64,000 bases of DNA from Streptomyces aurantiacus (GTDB lineage Bacteria; Actinomycetota; Actinomycetes; Streptomycetales; Streptomycetaceae): positions 9,052,001-9,116,000 of the forward strand of contig NZ_CP114283.1 of NCBI RefSeq assembly GCF_027107535.1. The letters run 5' to 3'. Shown here one piece after another: positions 49,001 through 56,038 of this stretch (position 1 is its first letter; every line of letters begins with the position of its first letter). Under the pieces are notes generated by a model. The model had not been told where the DNA came from. It did not search any database and saw only the letters and a program-made list of their open reading frames with translations. The position numbers and the translations under genes are program-made.

Positions 49001-49565
49001 GCACCACGTCGGCGCCCGCCGCGCGCAGTTCGTCCGCGTCGCACGGGCCGGTGGCCACGGCGACCGAGAGGGCGTTCGCGCTGCGGGCGCCCCGTACGTC
49101 GCCGGTGTGGTCACCGACGTAGACACCCGACCCGTACTCGCGCAGGGCCTCGGCCTTCCCCTCGGCCCACAGGCCGCCGATGACGGCGTCGGCGTCGATG
49201 CCGAGATGGCTGAGATGCAGCTTGGCGTTGGGCTCGTACTTGGCGGTGACGACGATCGCGCGCCCGCCCGCCGCCCGTACCGCCGCTATCGCCTCACGGG
49301 CGCCGGCCATCGCGGGCGTCGGCGCGATGGCATGTGTGGGATACATCTCCCGGTAGACGTCCGCCATGGCCTCGACCTGCTCGGCCGGAAACCAGTGGAC
49401 CAGCTCGTCCGCGAGCGGCGGTCCGAGCCGTGTGATGGCCAGGTCGGCATCGATGTACGTCCCCGTCCGCGCGGAGAGCGCCTGGTAGCAGGCGTGGATG
49501 CCGGGACGGGAATCGATGAGGGTCATGTCCAGGTCGAACCCGACGGTCAGCGCACGAGAAGTCAT
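48942..49565 (-). CDS. HAD-superfamily hydrolase (phosphoglycolate phosphatase-like)
   Basis: A 207-residue HAD hydrolase: motif I GFDLDMTLIDS with the nucleophile Asp near 11, motif II VVTAKYE, motif III Lys in LWAEGKAEALREYG and motif IV YVGDHTGDVRGARSA. The cap is a small helical C1 type. ATG 49565 is favoured by a CACAAT box 7 nt upstream; ATG 49574 is the alternative. It overlaps the convergent membrane gene. The physiological phosphate ester is unknown. Confidence 0.88.
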   Translation of the reverse strand: MTSRALTVGFDLDMTLIDSRPGIHACYQALSARTGTYIDADLAITRLGPPLADELVHWFPAEQVEAMADVYREMYPTHAIAPTPAMAGAREAIAAVRAAGGRAIVVTAKYEPNAKLHLSHLGIDADAVIGGLWAEGKAEALREYGSGVYVGDHTGDVRGARSANALSVAVATGPCDADELRAAGADVVLKDLTKFPGWLAGHRGALR

Positions 49566-49679
49566 ATGGGCCATTGTGCCCAGCGAAGACGACCCACTTG
49601 TGATGCTCCGGTGAGCGTCCGCGCTCCCGGGCACGGACCTGCGGCGAACCGTCCGGACGGCTCCGGCACCCGCATACCC

Positions 49680-49785
49680 AGGAGCGCGGGGAACTGTGCG
49701 ATCGGCCCATGACGGCCTGCGGCGGACGTCACGACGTCAGGTGGCACCCCTCCGGGAGCGCGGAGAACTGCGCGCTCAGCCACGG
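49680..49785. repeat. Two degenerate copies of the palindromic element
   Basis: GGAGCGCGGGGAACTGTGCGA (from 49681) and GGAGCGCGGAGAACTGCGCG (from about 49755) resemble the right arm of the element complete at 38321. They sit in the 518-bp gene-free stretch 49566-50083. Confidence 0.6.
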
Positions 49786-49787
49786 CC

Positions 49788-49817
49788 CACCCGCACCCGC
49801 ACCCGCACCCGCACCCG
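49788..49817. repeat. CACCCG hexamer tandem repeat
   Basis: Five perfect tandem copies of CACCCG, non-coding. A simple repeat with likely copy-number variation between strains. Confidence 0.8.
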
Positions 49818-49955
49818 GCGAGCAGCCCGGATCGGCCACATAGGTTCAGCCGAGCCCTACCGAACCGGCCGGCCCTTCAGCCTCCGGAACCCCAGCCCAT
49901 GCAAGCCGGACGGGCGGCCGCACTGGCGGCATCGGCCTGCGGAGCGCGGGTAGGA

Positions 49956-50087
49956 CCAGAACTCGTTCTGGCACAGCGCGAAGAAACAGGAAGCCACCGA
50001 TTCCCGACCGGAAGCCGTGCCGCGTAGCGGCACAGCAACGATCGAGAAGGCCGGAATCCCCGCCATTCAGGGCGAGGAGCAAGTCAA
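49956..50087 (+). mobile_element. Possible IS200/IS605 (TnpB) right-end remnant with omegaRNA-like hairpins
   Basis: Three hairpins follow each other: CCAGAAC/GTTCTGG (49956-49971), GTGCCGC/GCGGCAC (50017-50033), and an imperfect CCCCGCC..GGGCGAGG stem (50058-50077), the last followed by AGCAAGTCAA. A terminal GAATCCCC..stem..GAGG..GTCAA arrangement is how the 3' end of TnpB elements and their guide-RNA scaffolds typically looks. The plus-strand frame across it (QQRSRRPESPPFRA) also resembles C-termini of actinobacterial TnpB proteins. No tnpB or tnpA body remains. The end abuts the stop codon of the next gene. Recognition is by pattern memory, not alignment. Confidence 0.5.
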
Positions 50088-51073
50088 CTCCGGCGCTGCG
50101 ACCTCCACACCAGATACAGCGCGGAAGCGATAGCCGCGCCCCGCAGGACCCACGGCCAGGTCTCGGCGACCGCGTCGCTCATCTGCCCCTGGGCGACGGG
50201 TGTGCCCCAGCGGCCCTCCGTGCGGCCCCAGAGCCAGACGACACCCGCCGAGACGACCAGGCCGGGCACGCCGAGGACCGCCCACTTCGACTCGGTGGGG
50301 CTCAGGCGGCGCGAGAGGTAGGCGATGAGCCAGCCGAGGCCCAGCATGACGAGGTTGCCGATGGCCGCGCCGGCGACGAGGAGGGCGGCGGCGAGCAGCA
50401 GCAGGGGGTTGGTCCAGCCTCCGCCGACGGGCCGCAGGCGCGGGACGAACCGGCGGCGTCTTTGCCCGGCCGGGCCGGCCGCCTCGACGGGTGCCACCGG
50501 TTCGACGACCGCCGTCACGGGCTTCGGCTCGGGCTCGTCGGCCTCCTCGCCGGGCGGCGGCCTGAGCAGTTCGGGGATCTCGATGCCCCCGACGAACCCG
50601 GGCACGCTGTCCATCGACCCGAGCGGTCCGCTCTCCACCCGCCACCAGTCGGGCTGGTGCGTGCCGAGCTCCTCCGTGCTCGCGAGGTGCGGCGGGGAGG
50701 GCGCGGCGTCGGCCGTCTCGGCGGCCCGCGGCTCCGCCGGGCGCGGCCGGGGGACCCTGCGGCGGACCTTCGGCCGGGGCTCCGGTTCCTCGGCCCGCTG
50801 GGTGGGGACGGCGGCCCGCGGCTGTGCCGGGTCCTGCGCTCCACCGGTGGCGTTCGCCGCCGAGACCACCGATTCGGGGGTGCCCAGGCGGTCGAGGATG
50901 CGGCGGACCGCGGCCGGGCTGTCGACGACCGCCTTGGCCCGGCGCCGGTCGATCTCGCCACGCAGCTCCGTGACGAGCCGCATGCGCGTCCCGGACGGCA
51001 GCTGCCTCTGCTGGGCCAGGTCGCCGACCCGGCTCAGATAGTCGAATACGAGCTGGTCGCTCTCGATCCCCAC
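50084..51073 (-). CDS. HAAS-domain membrane protein
   Basis: A 329-residue protein. The N-terminal 75 residues (LVFDYLSRVGDLAQQRQLPSGTRMRLVTELRGEID, PAAVRRILDRLGTPESVV) match the HAAS signalling domain often fused to membrane sensors or permeases. A long Pro/Glu/Arg-rich linker is followed by three or four transmembrane helices near the C-terminus (WTNPLLLLAAALLVAGAAIGNLVMLGLGWLIAYL, WAVLGVPGLVVSAGVVWLWG). GTG 51073 has GGAGGGG 6 nt upstream. Its TGA coincides with the putative TnpB right end. Divergent from the WYL/helicase-associated gene; function unknown. Confidence 0.78.
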   Translation of the reverse strand: MGIESDQLVFDYLSRVGDLAQQRQLPSGTRMRLVTELRGEIDRRRAKAVVDSPAAVRRILDRLGTPESVVSAANATGGAQDPAQPRAAVPTQRAEEPEPRPKVRRRVPRPRPAEPRAAETADAAPSPPHLASTEELGTHQPDWWRVESGPLGSMDSVPGFVGGIEIPELLRPPPGEEADEPEPKPVTAVVEPVAPVEAAGPAGQRRRRFVPRLRPVGGGWTNPLLLLAAALLVAGAAIGNLVMLGLGWLIAYLSRRLSPTESKWAVLGVPGLVVSAGVVWLWGRTEGRWGTPVAQGQMSDAVAETWPWVLRGAAIASALYLVWRSQRRS

Positions 51074-51215
51074 GAAGTCCCCTCCGGGGCGCCCGCGTTG
51101 AAATGTCCCCGCGCGAACGACGGTACCGCGCCCGCCGCCCGTGACGGGCCCCGGCACGTCAGTGGCTCACACCAACGGGAACGGCGGCGGCCGCCCACCC
51201 GCTACCGTGGATCGG

Positions 51216-53807
51216 ATGAGCGCCCAGGAGCAGTCACCAGAGGAGCCCGGCGGGGTGTCCGCAGAGGAGCCCGCTCCCGCCGGGGCACACCCTCGTTCGC
51301 TCGCGGAGGACCTGCGGGCCCGCGACGACTCCTCCCTGTCCGCGCTGCTGCGGGCCCGCCCGGACCTCATCACTCCCGTACCGACGGACCTCACCCAGCT
51401 GGCCACCCGGGCCGGTACGCGCGCCTCCGTGATCCGTGCCCTCGAGCGCCTGGACCGGTTCGCCCTCCAGAGCGCGGAAGCACTGGCCGTGGCCCCGGAG
51501 CCGGCTCCGTACGGCGCGCTGCTGGAGCTGCTGGCGGGCGACGCGGGCGACTTGGCGGTCACCGAGGCCCTTCCCCACGCCGTGGCCGTCCTGCGCGAGC
51601 AGGCGCTGGTGTGGGGCGCGGACGACCGGCTCCGGCTGGTCCGCACGGCCCGCGAACTCCTCGCGCCCTCGCCGCAGCACCCGTCCCCGACCGGGCTGGG
51701 TCCGACGGTCGCGGAGGCCACGGCGGGCATGTCCCCGGGCCGTATCCAGGAGATCCTCGCGGCGGCCGGGCTGGCCACGACCCACGACGCGGTGTCGGCG
51801 GTGGAGTCGCTCACGGGACTGTTCACCGACCGCGCCCGGATGTCCGCCCTGCTCGACTCGGCCCCGCCGGAGTCCCTCGAGGTTCTCTCGCGGCTGGTCT
51901 GGGGGCCGCCGTACGGCCAGGTGACCGCCGATCCGGCGTCCCGTCTGCGTTGGCTCCTGGACCGCGGGCTGCTCCTGCCGACGGCACCCGGCACGGTCGT
52001 GCTGCCCCGCGAGGTCGCCCTCCATCTGCGCGCGGGACGGGCGCACCGCACGACGGAACCGCTTCCTCCGCCGGTCGAGCCCACGGCCGTGCACCGTCCA
52101 CAGGTTGTGGACGCCACGGCGGCCGGCCAGGCGTACACGGCGCTCGCCACCGTCGAGGAGCTGCTGAAGGACTGGGACGAGGGCGGCCCGTCCGTGATGC
52201 GCGCGGGCGGCCTGAGCGTGCGGGATCTGAAGCGGACGGCCGTGGCCCTGGACGTGCCGGAGCCGGTCGCCGCGTTCTGGGTGGAACTCGCCTACGCGGC
52301 GGGCCTGCTGGCCTCGGACGGCGCGGCCGACGAGCGGTACGCGGCGACGCCCGCGTACGACGAGTGGCTGGACCTGCCGGCCGCCGAGCGCTGGACGCGG
52401 CTGGCCACGGCGTGGCTGTCGGCCACCCGCACGGCGGGTGTGGTCGGCGGCCGGGACGCCAAGGAGCGCACCCTGTCGGCCCTGGGCCCCGGCCTGGACC
52501 GCTCGGCGGCCCCCGAGGTCCGTCACCGGGTTCTCTCGCTGCTCGCCGCGCTGCCCGAGGGCGGCTCCGCGTCCCCCGACTCCCTCGTCGCCCGACTGCA
52601 CTGGGAGCGCGCCCTGCGCGGCACCGCCTCCTCGGACGACCTGCGGGCCCGGCTCGCCCGGTGGACGCTGACCGAGGCCGAGTCGCTGGGGATCACCGGC
52701 AGGGGCGCGCTGTCCGCGCACGGGCGGGCGCTCATGGGAGCGGCGGCGCCGCGCCCGCCCGCCCCGGAGCGGGCCGCCGGTCCGGGCGACAAGCTCCCCG
52801 TCCACCACCGGCATCACCACCCGGCGCCCCCGCCGGAGCCCCGTTCCCCCGCCGAGGTGGCCGCCGCCGCCTCCCGGGCCGGCCGTCTCCTGGCGCCCCT
52901 CCTTCCGGAGCCCCTCGACCACGTCCTTCTCCAGGCGGACCTGACGGCGGTGGCCCCGGGCCCGCTGCGACGCCCCCTGGCGGACGTGCTGGGTGTCCTC
53001 GCGGACGTGGAGTCGAAGGGTGGGGCGACGGTGTACCGCTTCACGCCGGGCTCGGTCCGCCGGGCCCTGGACGCGGGCCGCTCGGCCTCCGACCTGCAGG
53101 CGTTCCTGACCGCCCACTCCCGCACGCCGGTACCGCAACCGCTCGCCTACCTGATCGACGACGTGGCGCGCCGACACGGCCACCTGCGGATCGGCGCGGC
53201 CTCGGCGTACGTCCGCTGCGACGACGACGCGCTGCTGAACGAGATCGTCGCCGACAAACGGTCGCAGGGGCTCAGGCTGCGCCGCCTCGCGCCCACGGTC
53301 CTGGCCGCCCAGACCGACCCGGCCACGCTTCTCGACGGCCTGCGCGCGATGGGTTTCGCCCCGGCCGCCGAGTCCGCCGAGGGTGACGTGCTGATCACCC
53401 GCGCCCACGCCCATCGCACGCCCCCGCGCACGGCGCCCGAGCCGGTTCCCGACGGGCCGCCGTCTCCCGACACCACCCTTCTGGGGGCCGCGATCCGCGC
53501 CATCCGTGCGGGCGACGTGGCGTCCACGGCCCCGCGCAAGCCGTCTTCCGCGCCCGGCCGGAACGGCGCCCTGCCCCGCACCACCTCCGCCGAGACCCTC
53601 GCCACCATGCAGGCCGCCGTCCTCACCGGCGGCACCCTCTGGATCGGTTACGTGAACGCCGAGGGCTCCGCCAGCCAGCGCGTCATCGCGCCCGTGCGGG
53701 TGGAGGGCGGCTTCGTCACGGCGTACGACCACACCGCGGACGAGGTCCGTACGTACCCCCTGCACCGGGTGACGGGCGTGGCGGAACTGGCGGACGAGCA
53801 GGCCTGA
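51216..53807 (+). CDS. Helicase-associated (XPB/Ssl2-like) protein with C-terminal WYL domain
   Basis: An 863-residue protein with no helicase motor. The N-terminal two thirds consist of winged-helix repeats (LTQLATRAGTRASVIRALERLDRFALQSAEAL, RILEEILAAAGLA-like). Residues about 570-730 form the helicase C3/XPB-Ssl2 N-terminal-like domain (PLPEPLDHVLLQADLTAVAPGPL, YRFTPGSVRRALDAG, LAYLIDDVARRHGHLRIGAA). The last 70 residues are a WYL domain (LWIGYVNAEGSASQRVIAPVRVEGG, TYPLHRVTGV). A TACCGT box 7 nt before ATG 51216 indicates a leaderless mRNA. The XPB helicase encoded 2.2 kb downstream is a plausible partner. Confidence 0.85.
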   Translation: MSAQEQSPEEPGGVSAEEPAPAGAHPRSLAEDLRARDDSSLSALLRARPDLITPVPTDLTQLATRAGTRASVIRALERLDRFALQSAEALAVAPEPAPYGALLELLAGDAGDLAVTEALPHAVAVLREQALVWGADDRLRLVRTARELLAPSPQHPSPTGLGPTVAEATAGMSPGRIQEILAAAGLATTHDAVSAVESLTGLFTDRARMSALLDSAPPESLEVLSRLVWGPPYGQVTADPASRLRWLLDRGLLLPTAPGTVVLPREVALHLRAGRAHRTTEPLPPPVEPTAVHRPQVVDATAAGQAYTALATVEELLKDWDEGGPSVMRAGGLSVRDLKRTAVALDVPEPVAAFWVELAYAAGLLASDGAADERYAATPAYDEWLDLPAAERWTRLATAWLSATRTAGVVGGRDAKERTLSALGPGLDRSAAPEVRHRVLSLLAALPEGGSASPDSLVARLHWERALRGTASSDDLRARLARWTLTEAESLGITGRGALSAHGRALMGAAAPRPPAPERAAGPGDKLPVHHRHHHPAPPPEPRSPAEVAAAASRAGRLLAPLLPEPLDHVLLQADLTAVAPGPLRRPLADVLGVLADVESKGGATVYRFTPGSVRRALDAGRSASDLQAFLTAHSRTPVPQPLAYLIDDVARRHGHLRIGAASAYVRCDDDALLNEIVADKRSQGLRLRRLAPTVLAAQTDPATLLDGLRAMGFAPAAESAEGDVLITRAHAHRTPPRTAPEPVPDGPPSPDTTLLGAAIRAIRAGDVASTAPRKPSSAPGRNGALPRTTSAETLATMQAAVLTGGTLWIGYVNAEGSASQRVIAPVRVEGGFVTAYDHTADEVRTYPLHRVTGVAELADEQA

Positions 53808-53988
53808 GCCCGCGCGCGCGCCGGGCCGATCCGCGCCGGGCCGCAGCGGGCCGCAGCGGGCCGCCACGGTCTCACTCGTCCGGGTGTACGTGGCGGTTCA
53901 TGCGCGCCACGCCGGGCGCTTCCCACCCATGAGGGACCTTGCGGGGCCTCCCGCATCGGGGCGCGGGTCGTGGGGCAGCCAGTGGGTG

Positions 53989-54012
53989 GTGATCACGCAA
54001 CGGCCTGATCAC
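53989..54012. promoter_or_regulatory. Inverted repeat before secreted peptide gene
   Basis: GTGATCA-N10-TGATCAC has perfect 7-bp arms and ends 8 bp before the GGAGG of the 38-residue peptide gene. It could be an operator or an mRNA leader hairpin affecting ribosome access. Confidence 0.45.
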
Positions 54013-54032
54013 ACCGACCTGGAGGTAGTCCC

Positions 54033-54149
54033 ATGCGTACTGCTCGTCGTGTCGCCACCGTGCTGATCGGTACCGCCGCGCTGCTCGGCGCACTCGCGTC
54101 ACAGGCCGCGGCGATCGGTATCGATCTCGGCGGGGGTCTGACGCTCTGA
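54033..54149 (+). CDS. 38-residue secreted peptide
   Basis: A mini-gene with a perfect GGAGG 7 nt before the ATG. It encodes a basic start MRTARRVATV, a hydrophobic signal core LIGTAALLGALASQAAA and a tiny mature part IGIDLGGGLTL. It looks like a signal peptide with about ten exported residues. The larger secreted protein downstream has a similar signal sequence. No cysteines, so not lantibiotic-like; possible roles are signalling peptide or surface peptide. Confidence 0.65.
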   Translation: MRTARRVATVLIGTAALLGALASQAAAIGIDLGGGLTL

Positions 54150-54256
54150 GTCGCCCCCCGCACGCCCCGCGGGCCGGACTCGGCGTCCGAGTCCGGCCCG
54201 TCCCCTCCGTGGGCCCCACCCCGGCTCAGCAGCTTCCGAAAGGCTCCGAAGTCCTC

Positions 54257-54505
54257 ATGCGTCCCACCCGCGCCACGCAGCCCGCGCACGCCGCGATTCC
54301 CGTGCGTCCCAAGCGCCGCACGCACACGCGTTCCGCCGCCACGGCCGCCCTCTTCGCGTCGGCCGCGCTCATCGGCGTCCTGGCCCCGCAGGCCGCCGCC
54401 CTGCCGCTGCCCCTCCCGGCGGCGGCCCTCGAACCGCTCGTCACCGAGGGGGTCACCGTCGAAGGGCCGCTGGTCAACAACATCACTCTGCCCACGCTGA
54501 AGTAG
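54257..54505 (+). CDS. Small secreted protein
   Basis: An 82-residue exported protein: basic N-region (RPKRRTHTRSAATAAL), hydrophobic core FASAALIGVLAPQAAA, then a short mature part LPLPLPAAALEPLVTEGVTVEGPLVNNITLPTLK. The signal core resembles that of the 38-residue peptide 107 bp upstream (ALIGVLAPQAAA against ALLGALASQAAA), suggesting related or duplicated genes. ATG 54257 has a weak AAGG ribosome site. It overlaps the convergent IstB-like gene by 23 bp. Function unknown. Confidence 0.65.
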   Translation: MRPTRATQPAHAAIPVRPKRRTHTRSAATAALFASAALIGVLAPQAAALPLPLPAAALEPLVTEGVTVEGPLVNNITLPTLK

Positions 54506-55160
54506 CCCGGCGCATGCGGTAGCTGTCCCCTTCGAGGCGGACGATCTCCGCGTGGTGGGCGAGGCGGTCGACCAGCGCGGGGGCGGCGCCGCCGAAGACC
54601 TCGTCCCAGCGGCCGAGCGGGCGGTCGGTGGTCACGATCAGGGAGCCCCGCTCGTAGCGGTGCGCGACCAGCTGGAAGAAGAGGTGGGCGGTGTCGGCGT
54701 CGAAGGGGGTGTAGCCGACCTCGTCGACGATCAGCAGCGGGTGGGCGTCGAGTGCCGCCAGTTCGTCGGCGAGCCGGCCGTCCGTCCGTGCCGCGGTCAG
54801 CCGCGCGGCCCACCGCGCCGCGGTCGCGAACAGGACGTGGTGCCCCGACTGGCAGGCCCGGATCCCGACGCCGACGGCGAGATGCGTCTTCCCGGTGCCG
54901 GGCGGGCCGACGAACACCACGTTGCGCCGCGCCGCGACGAAGTCCAGCTTGCCGAGCCGCGCCACGGTCTCCCGGTCGAAGCCCCGGGGATGCTCCTCGT
55001 CGAACTCCTCCAGCAGCTTCCGGGCGGGAAACCCTGCGTCCCGGATCCGGGCCTCGGCGCCCGTCTCGTACGAGCCGTAGGTGTCATGGGAGTCGTACGG
55101 GGCGGTGGCCGTCTGAGCCGGGACCGGGACGGCGGCCCACGCGACGGCCGGGGCGGCCAC
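54483..55160 (-). CDS. IstB-like AAA+ ATPase, N-terminally altered
   Basis: A 225-residue AAA+ protein like the IS21 helper IstB: FPARKLLEEFD, Walker A VVFVGPPGTGKTHLAVGVG (near 85), Walker B HPLLIVDEVGYTPFDADTAHLFFQLVAHRYERGSLIVTTDRP (near 145) and a final HHAEIVRLEGDSYRMR. IstB proteins normally carry a further helical N-terminal domain of about 50 residues; here the first 45 residues are unrelated low-complexity sequence. There is no IstA transposase and no IS21 ends are visible. GTG 55160 is a guess without ribosome site and overlaps the 3' tail of the UPF0114 gene by 77 bp. Either a truncated IS21 remnant or a domesticated ATPase. Confidence 0.75.
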   Translation of the reverse strand: MAAPAVAWAAVPVPAQTATAPYDSHDTYGSYETGAEARIRDAGFPARKLLEEFDEEHPRGFDRETVARLGKLDFVAARRNVVFVGPPGTGKTHLAVGVGIRACQSGHHVLFATAARWAARLTAARTDGRLADELAALDAHPLLIVDEVGYTPFDADTAHLFFQLVAHRYERGSLIVTTDRPLGRWDEVFGGAAPALVDRLAHHAEIVRLEGDSYRMRRATSAWAE

Positions 55161-55815
55161 CGGGAGCGCGAACTCCGCCGGTACGGACGAGACGGCGGCC
55201 CCGGACCAGGCCGCCTCCCCGGCGAGCCCCGCCCCCCTGTCCGTGCCCCTTGTGCGGGCGGTCCCCGTGCTCCGCCATCGGCCCCGACATGTACGCCAGG
55301 ATCGCCGCCGAGGCGATGAACGCCATGTGGATGACCGTCCCCCACAGCAGCGAGTGCTGCGAGGTGTGGTGCACGTCCACGAACATCTGGAGCAGATGGA
55401 CGGACGAGATGCCCACGATGGCGGTGGCGAGCTTCACCTTCAGCACGTTGGAGTTGACGTGCGAGAGCCATTCCGGCTGGTCACGGTGGCCCTGCAGACC
55501 GATGCGCGAGACGAACGTCTCGTATCCGCCGACGATCACCATGATCAGCAGGTTGGCGATCATGACGACGTCCACCAGCTTCAGCACGGCGAGCATCACG
55601 TACGTCTCGTTCGCCTGGCCGGTCACGCACCGGAGGATTAAATTCCACAGCTCGTTGAAGAACTTGTAGACGTAGACGCCCTGCGCGGCCACCAGTCCGA
55701 AGTACAGCGGGGCCTGGAGCCAGCGGGTGGCGAAGAGGGCGTATCCGAGCGTCGTGGTCGGCTGGGAGACGGCGGGCAGCGGTACGGGCGGCGGGGCATG
55801 GCTGTGACCGGGCAA
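55084..55815 (-). CDS. UPF0114/TIGR00645 (YqhA-like) membrane protein
   Basis: A 243-residue protein. Residues about 25-190 match the YqhA family: TRWLQAPLYFGLVAAQGVYVYKFFNELWNL, LVDVVMIANLLIMVIVGGYETFVSRIGLQGH, and HVNSNVLKVKLATAIVGISSVHLLQMFVDV, with four transmembrane helices. The last ~55 residues are Gly/Arg-rich (GGGARRGGGLVRGRR), not seen in the 164-residue E. coli type, and overlap the IstB-like ORF, so the natural C-terminus may have been lost. TTG 55815 is chosen for GGGAGAG 7 nt upstream. Function unknown. Confidence 0.8.
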   Translation of the reverse strand: MPGHSHAPPPVPLPAVSQPTTTLGYALFATRWLQAPLYFGLVAAQGVYVYKFFNELWNLILRCVTGQANETYVMLAVLKLVDVVMIANLLIMVIVGGYETFVSRIGLQGHRDQPEWLSHVNSNVLKVKLATAIVGISSVHLLQMFVDVHHTSQHSLLWGTVIHMAFIASAAILAYMSGPMAEHGDRPHKGHGQGGGARRGGGLVRGRRLVRTGGVRAPGGRPGRRVGRRPGPGSDGHRPVRLP

Positions 55816-56038
55816 GGGTGAGCTCTCCCTGGGCGGCGACCTGGGGCAGTGACCTGCGGGATCGCCATTCTTCGGGTCCAGGACCGTAAATCTGAATTCA
55901 CACCACTCATTGGAATGAATAGACATCCAGTAGGACAGGAGCGGCGCTGCGGCGGACCACGGCGTGAGCGGTCGGCGATCAGGCACACTGGACGTTTGGC
56001 CGTGCACTTCGCACGGCTGTGCAGAAGGGGACGCGCGC

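Noticed and set aside
49788..49817. CRISPR-like repeat
   Set aside because: It is a contiguous hexamer microsatellite without spacers. No cas genes are present anywhere in the window.
49846..50082. A 78-residue minus-strand ORF overlapping the putative IS605 end
   Set aside because: No family features and no ribosome site. The plus-strand hairpins explain the sequence better.
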